DNA of 64,000 bases from Heterobilharzia americana (Eukaryota > Platyhelminthes > Trematoda > Strigeidida > Schistosomatidae), in NCBI GenBank assembly GCA_944470555.2, contig OX104129.1:49757998-49821997 (forward strand), given 5' to 3'. Within the stretch, counting starts at the first letter, position 1, and each line of letters opens with the position of its first letter. Position numbers and translations under genes: made by a program. This document shows positions 53,701 to 59,080 of the stretch, piece by piece. The notes below the pieces were generated by a model. It ran no database searches. It saw only the letters and a list, made by a program, of their open reading frames with translations, and was not told the DNA's origin.

Positions 53701-54142
53701 TGGAACTTAAAATACTTTTGCAATTAACTTGGGATATTCATTGTTTATCAGTTCGATTCAAAATATTTCCACGGTATGTATATATTTCTTGAAGTTAGTG
53801 AGGCTTAGTAAAAGAAATGTATGCATAAAACCTTTTTTTGACTGAATAACTTTATAAACTTTGTATGCTTCTGAAAATTATGTTATCAGCATGTGCATAC
53901 CGTTCTTTTCGAAATATACATCTCTTTACAGAGATGGATGGATGGATGGATGTGGGAATTCAGTTTCCAGAAGGTGTAGTCTAAACAGATGAAAACTTTA
54001 GATTAAGTTGTTGCGTAACTATTTCAATTTAGGCAAGGCATATACGGCTATGTTGGTTTACTGAAATTCGGATGACATCAAACCAGCCTACTCACACCAA
54101 TATTTTTTTAATGACATATATATATATATGTACATATATATA

Positions 54143-54183
<41 letters not shown>

Positions 54184-56445
54184 TTTTGCACATTTACTCT
54201 TTCAAATGTCTAGATATGAAACTCATACAGATTCTTTTGTTACTCTGTCTGTTCTATGCAGATGAAGAGACAACATTTGGGAGTAGCATTATTTCCCAGG
54301 AAAACGAACGTTTACGACAAACAGTGTCAATCTATTGTTATATTATTCTGCGCTGTTACTTTTTCCTCATAATAACATTACAAAACTGCATTATAAGTGT
54401 GACGAATTGATTTACTGATCATCAATTCAATGTTATATCAGTGCCTGCCACTTGGTACGCTGTACATAACGTGTACGTTTGGTCTGTTGTGTCGATGATT
54501 GCCCCAGCAGCTGATAAATTCTCTAACTCTTGTTGTCTTCCATACTTTACAGCTGTATACTAACAATATAATATTTCAGTTTACATTAAAATGTGATGAA
54601 AAACAATTTACTCTGCAAAACACTTTATTCCTGTTTTTTGGAAAATTCAAGTGTTAAGTTTGAGCAATAACTGATTTGTACAATTGCTTTCTGTAAGCGA
54701 TAAATGACTGGTTTTTAACAATGGGTGTTTTCCGTTTTCTAAAAGCAGTAACTAGCCTCTATATCAACAGAAAATCAATCTCAGGGGTTTAATTCGAAAT
54801 AACTGTTCGCAAACATAAATAGTTTCTAGGAAAAGTATAAACACCCGATTTTTCATTGTATATTAGATTTGTTTATTTGATTTGTAACGCACAGTGATGC
54901 AGTATTATTTCCTGGATGACGTTTTAAGCAGAATCTGTTGCTCATAGTGAAATAAACATTCTAGTATGGAAGTATACTCTATCACAGTACCCATGGTTTA
55001 CGCCTACATCTGGTTTTTTAGTTGAATTTAACTGGGTTTTTGTCAAAATTTGGAATACAGTGATAAGAATTTTAATTGCGGTGGGTGTTTAGCGTCACCA
55101 TTTTATCTCGATATCAATATATTTTAATCAAGCTGTTAGAATGTATATGGGGTAAACAGTCCATACTAAGTCATAGATGAGTGTTTCGTGAAACAAAAGC
55201 CTTTCTCCTTCAACCTTTTATGGACTCCAAGTTTTGCTTCTCCACCTTTCTGTGAATAAGAATTTGTTACTAGCTTTTCAGATCCACCGATACACCATCA
55301 CTAAGGCTGTAAATAAAAATGAATTATTACTCCGACCAGTTCTTGACGTGTCACAACCCGCTAGATCGTGTGAGTGCGAAATGACCAGTACAACTCTTGC
55401 TGCCGTTGCATAAGAAAGCTGTAAAACACGGCTATAGTGATACTTTTGTGTGAGTTAAAATGATAAAACATAACAATGTGAATGGTAAGTTCTTGAAATC
55501 TTTAGTTGTGCTATCTCTTTTCACCAATAAAATTAATGGATTTCATACTTAGCGAACCGACAAAGCGAAATATGGAGGTCGGAGTTTCTGTATCCGTCCC
55601 GAAAAAACTCCTCCGAAGGTGTAAAATTAATAAATACTTTCATGTTAACAAGGTGAAAATTCATGATCATCATTTGGTCATATCCTGGTATATTTTTTTA
55701 ATAAGAACTTGCAGAATGGTTCTCTAAAAGGTATGATAAGTGATTTAGAATTTTAAGCCCACTACGTGAACAATACATACCTAATTCTGAAGAATGAAAA
55801 CGACTCTAGAATTATGGGGTAAGTTGGGTGACCTTACCTAATAATTGCCATTATCGCTGACGCAGAAAGTAATGATAGGATCATTTTTTCAGATGTGTTA
55901 CGGACTAGGAAAACTGACAAACCAATAAAAAGGGGTGTATGTCAGAAAGTTGTAATAAGTGACCACCAATTTTTAAAGAAAGGATAATTACGTATATCTA
56001 AAAATTCACTTTTCTAATTCTTAACGGGCACAGACCGCACATTTGTTTCATTGTAAAAAGTCATACTTTCAGATATATTGCCTGTTATATTTATTTGTGC
56101 TCTTCAGGTACTATAAATCCGCTTAAAGAAACATATGCTGACTTAATATGCTTATCTTACTGAAAAAAAGAAGTAGAATTTTTGCTAAAAGAAACTTCAA
56201 CATCAGTTCACAGGTTTCGAAAGTGTGAAGGCTAACAAATAATTAGAAACGCTGACTTACTCAGAAGGTAAGTCTGCTTCTCCATCACCTTGTCCAGGAA
56301 CATCTACATGTATCCAAGTGCATCGATTAGCCAAAGGTTCCATCGACTCATGAGCGAGAAAATTAACCATTTCATTGTCTAAAGTAATCGATGATGATAT
56401 GAAATTCAAAATTTTCAAGCCTACGATTGCATCCAAGATCATGAA
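15483..56445 (-). CDS. NDRG: NDRG-family protein gene, partial at the 5' end (10 exons found)
   Basis: Exons in transcript order: 56261-56445, 52591-52653, 52472-52532, 52298-52384, 50216-50293, 35780-35895, 29681-29716, 26772-26931, 15960-16011, 15483-15661 with stop. All borders found are GT/AG and the phases fit. The product has the NDRG alpha/beta-hydrolase layout: HDLGCN, HVDVPGQGDG, YTFPTVQQLAE, FGEGAGANI (where active hydrolases have GxSxG), GWKLNTVGMNP, CPVLLFTG, PEKVADSLQYFIQGLGL, and a basic Ser-rich tail ending HEC. NDRG proteins are cytoplasmic and considered non-catalytic, with roles in stress response, trafficking and differentiation. The N-terminal exon or exons and promoter are not found. 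Exon 56261-56445 seems to change frame. About 338 codons are recovered, close to the usual family length minus its N-terminus. Confidence 0.88.
15960..16011 (-). CDS. NDRG: NDRG-family exon (QYFIQGLG)
   Basis: 52 nt between TTATTCAG and GTAAGA. It reads PEKVADSLQYFIQGLGL, equivalent to PGKLTEAFKYFLQGMGY in vertebrate NDRG, the last helix of the fold. It ends in phase 1. Confidence 0.92.
17049..17173. repeat. Foldback (palindromic) repeat, copy B
   Basis: Left arm 17049-17095 (GTTAACTCTAAAAGTCACCC...) is the imperfect reverse complement of right arm 17127-17173 (...TAGGGTAGTCTTTAAAGTCA). Same family as copies A, C and D. Confidence 0.6.
19272..19352 (-). repeat. Sm-alpha hammerhead SINE remnant (family A)
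   Basis: The minus strand reads TATCCAGCAGACGAGTCCC, AAATAGCACGAAAC, then a degenerate cleavage side (ACATAGATTCATT). GACGAGTCCC and GAAAC match the Sm-alpha ribozyme, but CUGACGA is changed to CAGACGA. RTE type 2 copy 2 begins right beside it. Confidence 0.7.
19351..19363. repeat. 13-bp target-site duplication, left
   Basis: GATACGTAACTAC, repeated exactly at 20680-20692, brackets RTE type 2 copy 2. Confidence 0.85.
19364..20679 (-). mobile_element. 5'-truncated RTE type 2 retrotransposon (copy 2)
   Basis: Minus-strand element beginning inside the reverse transcriptase (CAAATTGCAACGCTGCGC, near 20670) and ending in an AATAATATAATAAT tail next to an exact 13-bp target-site duplication. It is a genuine target-primed insertion. 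Over most of its length it is nearly identical to copy 1 at 9970-11055 and shares its lesions (GGAA insertion at VRQG, extra AGT in FADD). The last part (about 19364-19600) is clearly divergent from copy 1. It cannot encode an active protein. Confidence 0.85.
20680..20692. repeat. 13-bp target-site duplication, right
   Basis: Exact copy of GATACGTAACTAC at 19351-19363. Confidence 0.85.
20740..20910 (+). repeat. Sm-alpha hammerhead SINE (family A), plus copy
   Basis: The tRNA-like head (CACTGGTCTATCGGTTGATGC, then GTGTTCGATTTTC) is followed by TATCCAGCTTATGAGTCCC, AAATAAGGTGAAACATACGTC and CTAAATTCCACC. GAAA and the GUC cleavage triplet are present, but CUGAUGA is changed to CUUAUGA, so activity is doubtful. 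Confidence 0.7.
21398..21915 (+). mobile_element. RTE type 1 5' UTR fragment, 3'-truncated
   Basis: About 515 bp closely matches the minus strand of 4929-4425 (for example GGTGGTCGGG, CAATGACCCAACGAGCTATG, TGGGGTGTGACAG). It stops where the main element continues with GAAGAAATAGCC. No endonuclease or reverse transcriptase follows. Confidence 0.8.
22084..22302. repeat. Inverted pair of SINE tails
   Basis: Left part 22084-22147 (GTTGGCCCTATTGGTCACGA...) is the imperfect reverse complement of right part 22239-22302 (...GTCGTGACCAGTAGGACCAA). Each resembles the plus tail at 12440-12500. No ribozyme core is left between them. Confidence 0.6.
23930..24740 (-). mobile_element. Old RTE type 1 remnant (reverse transcriptase C-terminus and 3' UTR)
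   Basis: The sequence aligns by eye, with many indels, to the plus-strand text of 1250-2080: CACAAACTCGTCGACTGATT beside CACAACCTCGTCGACTGACT, GTGCCACGTCTTGGTCTGAC beside GTGCCATGTTTTAGTCTGGC, and TCTTCACCTAACACAGCAGT. No open frame remains. Confidence 0.7.
24830..25580 (+). mobile_element. RTE type 2 internal segment (copy 3), truncated at both ends
   Basis: Starts at GATTGTGGCGGACTGG and is almost identical to 10258-11010 of copy 1, including the FASDD insertion and the Gly-codon run. It stops abruptly after AAACATGCAG with no C-terminus or 3' UTR. Loss of the 3' end argues against simple retrotransposition; duplication or conversion is more likely. Confidence 0.8.
26772..26931 (-). CDS. 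NDRG: NDRG-family exon (CPVLLFTG)
   Basis: 160 nt between TTTTGCAG and GTGAGA. It reads (R)CPVLLFTGTLASHNHTVFR then LHNALLSAVRND and VELIQVENVANVLSEQ. This is the C-terminal beta strand of the NDRG fold (CPVLLVVGD in vertebrates). The next exon follows in phase 0. Confidence 0.92.
27250..27720 (+). mobile_element. 5'-truncated RTE type 1 copy (3' end)
   Basis: Starts with GACATGTATTACGCATGCTT (the GHVLRML block), then GAAGTAGGTTCACGTTGGAA, AACCAGTAGTTGGAGACTCC and the shared 3' UTR motif ATGAGGTGTGGCAACTTGGA. Closely parallel to 14.3-14.74 kb. Confidence 0.75.
27732..27785 (+). repeat. SINE family B head fragment
   Basis: GTGGTTCACTGGTTTAGGCA runs directly into CTCGAATCCCACTCC, giving A-box and B-box-like blocks with the middle deleted. 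It directly follows an RTE 3' end. Confidence 0.35.
28262..28352 (-). repeat. tRNA-like SINE head
   Basis: Minus strand: CAGATCAGTTGGTAGAGCAC (A-box), then ACTAGTTTGAATCCTACC (B-box-like). Acceptor arms do not pair. Related in layout to 43020-43090. Confidence 0.5.
29681..29716 (-). CDS. NDRG: NDRG-family micro-exon, 36 nt
   Basis: 36 nt between ATTTTAG and GTGAGA. It reads (S)RTKILENVDQI(R). It is identified by its position, phase on both sides and match to the NDRG R-x-D-L-x-I-x-R block. Confidence 0.8.
34022..34164. repeat. Foldback (palindromic) repeat, copy C
   Basis: Best-preserved copy. Left arm 34022-34063 begins GAGTGACTTTAGAGGCC; right arm 34121-34164 ends GGCTTTTAAAGCCACTCC. The arms are imperfect reverse complements over about 43 bp around a spacer of about 57 bp. 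Confidence 0.7.
35215..35300 (-). repeat. Degenerate Sm-alpha hammerhead remnant
   Basis: Minus strand: TATCCCGCTGACCTGACCC, AAACAGGACGAAATG, then AATCCTGCATTTCG. GGACGAAA is conserved; CUGACGA has become CUGACCU. Inactive by inspection. Confidence 0.55.
35780..35895 (-). CDS. NDRG: NDRG-family exon (helical cap)
   Basis: 116 nt between GTTTTCAG and GTAAGG. It reads VADAEDEIELKEVLKKFRQ then SLRNAINPRNLNKFIMSFM and ends with TC, completed to Ser downstream. It matches the NDRG helix pair L-x-x-YR...I-N-x-x-NL-x-x-F-x-x-S. Confidence 0.88.
37205..37385 (-). repeat. Sm-alpha hammerhead SINE (family A), minus copy
   Basis: Minus strand: tRNA-like head CTAGTGGCCTAGGGGATAAC, then ATATCCAGCTGACAAGTC, CACGATGGAACG and CCTTGGGTTCCACTCC. 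CUGANGA is changed to CUGACAA and GAAA to GGAA, so it is probably inactive. Confidence 0.75.
37430..37515 (+). repeat. Sm-alpha 3' tail, plus strand
   Basis: GTATTAAGGTATCCATATAG, then GGTCGAACAATTCAACCCTG and GGAAATTACAAGCATC. It matches the plus tails at 47985-48075 and 62608-62730. It points away from the minus copy just before it. Confidence 0.6.
38511..38633. repeat. Foldback (palindromic) repeat, copy D
   Basis: Left arm 38511-38558 (GGTGTAACTGTAAAGGCTAA...) and right arm 38592-38633 (TTATTTCAGTATTTATAAGG...) match the arms of copy C with many changes. Confidence 0.5.
38760..38792. repeat. (TA)n microsatellite
   Basis: Uninterrupted TA dinucleotides, about 16 units. Confidence 0.95.
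40710..41180 (-). pseudogene. CR1-like reverse transcriptase, palm region, catalytic Asp lost
   Basis: A 185-codon open frame (41267-40710) starts inside the Sm-alpha insertion and continues into reverse transcriptase sequence. Motif A keeps its Asp (ALDSVP), but the YADD box reads CADG (IKCADGLSVSV), so the second Asp is missing. The P-x-G-x-x-x-SP-L block is present as YGAVISPLSF. The product cannot be an active polymerase. Confidence 0.75.
41185..41420 (-). repeat. Sm-alpha hammerhead SINE nested in the CR1-like element, tail plus full unit
   Basis: In minus sense, a tail end (GAATTACAAGCAC, AACAAATAGCAGTAACTAG) is followed by a head (CAGTAACCTAATGGATAACG) and the ribozyme: AATCAGCTGACGAGTCCC, GACAGGATGAAACAGGAGTC, TTGGATTTC. 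Both core blocks (CUGACGA, GAAA) and a GUC cleavage triplet are intact. Tail followed by head suggests part of a tandem (dimeric) unit. Confidence 0.75.
41432..41790 (-). pseudogene. CR1-like reverse transcriptase, N-terminal fingers
   Basis: Reads NPFQRLCPDGISSITFRKSA, then DFFSASFSKNTIPAAWK and VIKVLPVAV, the start of a LINE reverse transcriptase (K/C-PDGI, P-x-x-WK). The reading then decays toward 41432. It was the upstream neighbour of the palm region before the Sm-alpha insertion. Confidence 0.7.
43020..43090 (+). repeat. tRNA-like SINE head (tRNA pseudogene-like)
   Basis: TCGTAGCTCAGTTGGTAGGG (A-box) and TGGCTAGAATCCTAGC (B-box-like). The acceptor stem does not pair, so it is not a true tRNA. 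An (AT)n tract lies about 100 bp downstream. Confidence 0.55.
43187..43246. repeat. (AT)n microsatellite, about 30 units
   Basis: Uninterrupted AT dinucleotides. It produces spurious Tyr-Ile reading frames on both strands. Confidence 0.97.
45595..45795 (+). repeat. Sm-alpha hammerhead SINE (family A), plus copy
   Basis: Head ACTCAGTGGCCTAGTGGATA and CAGGTTCCAGTCTT, then TTCAGATGACGAATCCC, GAGTGAAATGCGCATC, and CAACTGCTAGCCACCACTCA after the cleavage region. GAAA is intact; the C of CUGACGA is changed to A (AUGACGA). Confidence 0.75.
46373..46775. repeat. Hammerhead SINE family C pair: minus head, then plus unit
   Basis: Minus 46465-46373: head GGTTCACTGGTAGTGTC and GGATTCGAATCTCAAG. Plus 46480-46775: GGATTCTAATCTCAGGCGGG, GCCTTGCTGATGAGTGC, AAAAAGCAC, AAAAACTAGG and the tail to CAATGCATG. 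The plus core keeps CUGAUGA and a perfect GUGC/GCAC stem II, but GAAA is AAAA and the cleavage triplet is lost. Confidence 0.7.
47680..47830 (-). repeat. Sm-alpha hammerhead SINE (family A), minus copy
   Basis: Minus strand: head CCCAGTGGCCTAGTGGATAA, then ATCTAGCTGATGAGTTCC, AAATAGACGAGACGCAGATC and CTGGGTTCCATTACTACTCA. Stem I can form (AUCUAG/CUGGGU, with G-U pairs) and CUGAUGA is intact, but GAAA has become GAGA. Confidence 0.78.
47860..48075 (+). repeat. Sm-alpha hammerhead SINE (family A), plus copy without head
   Basis: GACGATTCCCAAATACGG, TAAAATACGCGTT, CTGGATTCCAATGCTGGTTA, then the tail AAGGCAGTATCGAGACATCC ... GGAAATTACAAGTATC. The core is mutated (GAAA to TAAA). It sits head to head with the minus copy at 47680-47830. 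Confidence 0.65.
48904..48945. repeat. (TA)n microsatellite at the 5' end of RTE type 2 copy 4
   Basis: About 21 TA units directly before the truncated element. Confidence 0.95.
48950..50136 (+). mobile_element. 5'-truncated RTE type 2 retrotransposon (copy 4)
   Basis: Begins AGAATGGCAGTCAACTCTCG inside the reverse transcriptase and runs to the 3' end GGGAAAATAATGATAAT. It keeps FEVKTGVRQGCRL (the VRQG motif lost in copies 1 and 2), IFLIVVDWIM, and RRKWRWIGHTLRRPSGD at 49869-49920. FADD is not preserved. It lacks the lesions shared by copies 1-3, so it is a separate lineage. (TA)n tracts flank it on both sides. Confidence 0.8.
50137..50171. repeat. (AT)n microsatellite at the 3' end of RTE type 2 copy 4
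   Basis: About 17 AT units directly follow the element's 3' end. Confidence 0.95.
50216..50293 (-). CDS. NDRG: NDRG-family exon (WKLNTVGMNP)
   Basis: 78 nt in phase 0 between CTTTTAG and GTAAGT. It reads LIGWKLNTVGMNPAAESYLL then MHRFGS, matching the W-x-x-x-K-L...G-M...HHFG segment that bridges the core and cap of NDRG proteins. It fills exactly the gap between the GAVLIH exon and the next. Confidence 0.88.
50708..50742. repeat. (TA)n microsatellite
   Basis: About 17 TA units. Confidence 0.95.
51795..51990 (-). repeat. Hammerhead SINE family B, minus copy with mostly intact core
   Basis: Minus strand: B-box-like GTTTTCGATCCC (51926-51915), then GTACTGCTGAGGAGCCCC, ATACTAGGACGAAACG, ACTATC and CAGTGCTCCCAG. 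CUGAGGA (51890-51884) and GAAAC (51868-51864) are intact and stem I pairs (GUACUG/CAGUGC). Stem II has one mismatch and stem III looks weak. The cleavage triplet would be AUC. Confidence 0.78.
52080..52145 (+). repeat. SINE family B tail, plus strand
   Basis: CTCCCAAGTTTTCAATGGTT then CTCCAACTGACATCAGTCC and AAGATGAATAC, the same tail as the minus copy at 51838-51795 but in the opposite sense, giving a head-to-head pair. Confidence 0.6.
52298..52384 (-). CDS. NDRG: NDRG-family exon (GAVLIHCTG)
   Basis: 87 nt in phase 0 between ATTTTAG and GTGAGT. It reads MLRQDLILGAVLIHCTG then TSAGLSESLRDR and aligns with the NDRG strand LVEGLVLINVDP. The intron before it is 87 bp. Confidence 0.9.
52472..52532 (-). 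CDS. NDRG: NDRG-family exon (GEGAGAN, pseudo nucleophile elbow)
   Basis: 61 nt between ATTATCAG and GTAAGT. It reads LQHIVIFGEGAGANILIRLA, equivalent to the NDRG G-x-G-x-GAYIL segment. The Ser of a catalytic hydrolase elbow is absent, as expected for this family. The intron before it is only 58 bp. Confidence 0.92.
52591..52653 (-). CDS. NDRG: NDRG-family exon (FPTVQQLAE)
   Basis: 63 nt with acceptor ACACACAG and donor GTAACA. It reads (D)YTFPTVQQLAEGMNEVCDAL(R), matching the NDRG segment Y-x-(Y/F)-P-T/S-x-x-x-LAE. It starts in phase 2 and ends with AG, completed to Arg by the next exon. Confidence 0.9.
53040..53470 (+). mobile_element. 5'-truncated RTE type 1 copy (extreme 3' end)
   Basis: GACTGCTGGTCTGTGCCATG, then GGGCTCCCCAAGGCGGTG, GTAACACGGCTGAAAACCGG and GTGAAGTGTGGCGACTTGAA align with the C-terminal/3' UTR segment of the other RTE type 1 copies (14.45-14.7 and 27.4-27.7 kb). 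Confidence 0.65.
53934..53953. repeat. (GATG)n microsatellite
   Basis: Four to five GATG units. Confidence 0.85.
54114..54181. repeat. TA-rich microsatellite with TGTACA interruptions
   Basis: (TA)n broken twice by GTAC, then about 20 further units. Confidence 0.9.
56261..56445 (-). CDS. NDRG: NDRG-family exon 1 of those found (HDLG to HVDVPGQ)
   Basis: It is bounded by a CCTGACAG acceptor and a GTAAGT donor. One frame from the acceptor gives VHDLGCNRRLENF, the NDRG HD-x-G-x-N motif. The other gives NFISSSITLDNEM then WIHVDVPGQGDGEADLPS and leaves GA, which joins the next exon's C to make Asp. A single frame cannot hold both motifs, so a one-base indel (or a short duplication in the A/T run at about 56402-56417) is inferred. 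The preceding exon should end in phase 1. Confidence 0.82.
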
Positions 56446-57019
56446 CTGTCAGGAAGGCAACATTAGAATTACGTGGACCCTAAATAGGTTTCAGGTCTTT
56501 ATTTACAAGTTAAACTTCCTACTTGAATGAAAACATTTAGCTTTCCACATTGCTCAGTGTTCACAACTTCATGACATATCTAAAATGGAAAATAAGTAAT
56601 CATGGGATTAAAGAAGTAGCTTAAGCTTGAAAAAATGCCTTAAAACAAAGCAGATTATAAAGCAGTATCTGCGTGAGACAATCTGTACAAGACTTCAGGA
56701 GAACACTGTTCTTGAGTTTGTCAGTTAACAGGTTTAGAACATATGAGAAATTGTTACTAATGTTCATAGGAAGATTCTGTTTCAGAAAGGATGGGAGACA
56801 CTTGGCTCCATCAAATAATTCTCAAAAAGAGTAAATTCACATGTATGTCTGGCCATAAGCAAAATTATACAATCACTTACATAATGTGATAAGAAGACAG
56901 AGGTTATTTGAGAAATGCGATGTATTCACGTATTACATTCCGAAAAATCTGATTACACATTTACTTGTCAAAGCATTGTATATGAAGGGCGTAAATACGG
57001 TGGGGTAAGATAAATTAAT
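56446..57019. other. Sequence upstream of the first found NDRG exon
   Basis: Presumed intron, given the acceptor at 56446. No upstream NDRG exon recognised. Confidence 0.4.
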
Positions 57020-57230
57020 TACAGTGATGTTAGTTGGTTGGAGGCAATAAGCAGGAAGCCCTGGACCTAGGTTTCGTGCTTTCTGGCACTCGTCAGCAAG
57101 GAGTATCTGCAACCTCGACGGAGCTGATGTCCCGCCTGAGATTCTAACCCGCGTCACCCGGTGTTGCAGTCGGCGACTTTACCACTGATCTATTCGGGTC
57201 GCTATTGACCTCCTGTAGGGCTGGCTTACA
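57020..57230 (-). repeat. Hammerhead SINE family C, minus copy with complete ribozyme
   Basis: The tRNA-like head (TAGATCAGTGGTAAAGTC A-box, CGGGTTAGAATCTCAGG B-box) is followed by the ribozyme at about 57103-57055. It has stem I CCUUG/CAGGG, core CUGACGA (57096-57090), stem II GUGC/GCAC with a six-base loop, GAAAC (57075-57071), stem III ACCU/AGGU and cleavage triplet GUC. Every conserved core base I can check is present. Confidence 0.85.
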
Positions 57231-57305
57231 TTGCAAATACGATCGATAGGATTTGGTCTGCACTCAGGACTAGACAACATGTAGTTGGTTGCACTCCCGT
57301 GACCA
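57231..57305 (+). repeat. SINE family C tail, plus strand
   Basis: CATTGCAAATACGATCGATA, then GGTCTGCACTCAGGACTAGA and ACAACATG. The same tail ends the next full plus copy (57572-57645). Confidence 0.75.
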
Positions 57306-57645
57306 ATCAATACATGTAAGCCAGTCCTACAAGAGGTCAGTAGCGACCCGAATAGATCAGTGGTAAAGTCGCTGACTACAACACCGGGTGATGCGGGTTA
57401 GAATCTCAGGCGGGACATCAGCTCCGTCGAGGTTGCAGATACTCCTTGCTGACAAGTGCCAGGAAGTACGAAACCTAGGTCCAGGGCTTCCTGCCTATTG
57501 TCTCCAACTAACTAACATCTACTGATGTGCACCGCGATGGTGAGCTTCCTAGCTTGGTTGCCACATTGCAAATATGATCGATAGGATTGGGTCTGCACTC
57601 AGGATTAGACAACATGGAATTGGTTTCAGTATTATGACCAATCTA
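57306..57645 (+). repeat. Hammerhead SINE family C, full plus copy
   Basis: Head GATCAGTGGTAAAGTCGC and GGGTTAGAATCTCAGG, ribozyme CCTTGCTGACAAGTGCC, AGGAAGTACGAAACCTAGG, TCCAGGGC, then the tail to 57645. Compared with the minus copy the core has CUGACAA instead of CUGACGA and stem II has a mismatch (GUGC/GUAC), so this copy is probably inactive. Confidence 0.8.
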
Positions 57646-57719
57646 ATACATAATTAAGGTAATACAAGATTTGGAAAATATAGGGATAATAAGGAAGAAT
57701 AATATATTTTTACACCTCC

Positions 57720-59080
57720 TTTTACACTAAAGTGAGATGAAGAATACCGAAGTAGGTTTAAGGTAAGGACTAATTGTTTTCGAATACACTGAGGGGGTTT
57801 AAACTTTCGTACAGCTAAGGCTTCAATGAACCTAAGTACACGGTCTTGACGGCTCCTATACGATGGTTTAAAAGCTGTTTTGGCGTCAATCCTGTGACGT
57901 GTTTACCTACAAAGGATGACGTTTGTCTGCCGCTGTATTCATTAGATTATTTGAATGTAATGCTTTTCCTAGCCATTTGGAGATATGCTCCACCATCTCC
58001 GACTTCATAGTCCTCAGTGTATGTATCTTCGCACACACATGAAACTTGGTATACACAGCAGGGTATGACGCAATCATCTATAAAGCGATGAGGTTTACGT
58101 TGAATCATAGGTATCATTTTTTCATAATACGGAACTTGGCTGTATAGTATATCCTTTTAACAACTGAATTATACCTTCATCTTGAAATCATACCATTAGA
58201 CACCCCCCCTTATACGGTAGCGTGATGTAAACGTCCTTTTTCGGGACAGAATACCGACTAGTTCGTACCATCGAGATGTTTTCATAATGATTTATGAACT
58301 TCAGAGGATATGCGTTTTCTATAAGCATCACTGTTAAGAATGTGATTTCTTCTTCCAAAGTATCGGTTGTGCAGATGAGTTGAGTTCTTTTGAAGAAGCA
58401 TTCTACTGAACATCGTTTGTACTGCATTGGACAGAAACTTTGAAAGTCTAGGTACTGTTCGGTCTACGTAGGTTTTCTATACACTGATCTTTTTCTTAAC
58501 CCGTCCTCCCTTCTGTTTAATAACACGTCAAGAAAAGGAAGCTGATTATTATTTTCTGTTTCACATGATAAACTGATGTGGCTTTGTGTGATGTTAAGTC
58601 TATCTAGAAGACTTTTGACATGCGCTTATTTATCACACGTAGCTAAGATATCATCAGTGTATCTCCTATGTAAAGAGACTGTAGATTGAATCCTCAGTTC
58701 TACATCTGAAATACAGACATCATCTAACAATGTTCCTAAAAGACTACCGATGGCAACACCATTAACTTGTTGAAAATGTTCACCTCCGAAAGTAAACTGA
58801 ACCTTATCCGTGCATAGTAGTGATAGTTCTTTAAAATATTATGGAGTGATGGGAAATGAAGGAGTATTCAAAGATATATAATCACAAAGAATATTAACAG
58901 TCAGGGTTAAAGGCACGTTGGTGAATCTAGTGTTTACATTAAAAGCATACATTGTCTTATCCTTGATATTAATGTCATTTATGTAGTAAAAAGGCTCAAA
59001 AGCATCTTTTAATGCAAACCTACGTAATCAATTTCTAACTATACTTAGCATTTGTATCAACCGTTTTGGCAATTTATGCG
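57720..59080 (-). mobile_element. Penelope-like element: reverse transcriptase and GIY-YIG region, broken
   Basis: Minus strand in order: FYYINDINIKDKTMYAFNV, TRFTNVPLTLTVNIL, VQFTFGGEHFQQVNGVAIGS (59000-58730), RRYTDDILATCDK (YxDD box near 58670), NNQLPFLDVLLNRRED, then a frame change to YRKPTWTEQYLDFQSF. The open frame 58427-58188 follows (VPKKDVYITLPYKGG) with an endonuclease tail to 57720 (HISKWLGKALHSNNLMNTAA). Stops and frame changes interrupt it. Penelope-like elements are retroelements separate from LINEs. This copy lacks the N-terminal part of the reverse transcriptase. Confidence 0.8.

Larger units (their letters stand above)
52654..56260 (-). other. NDRG-family intron, 3.6 kb
   Basis: It holds an RTE type 1 3' end (53040-53470), a GATG tract and a TA-rich tract. 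54.2-56.2 kb shows nothing I recognise. Confidence 0.75.
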
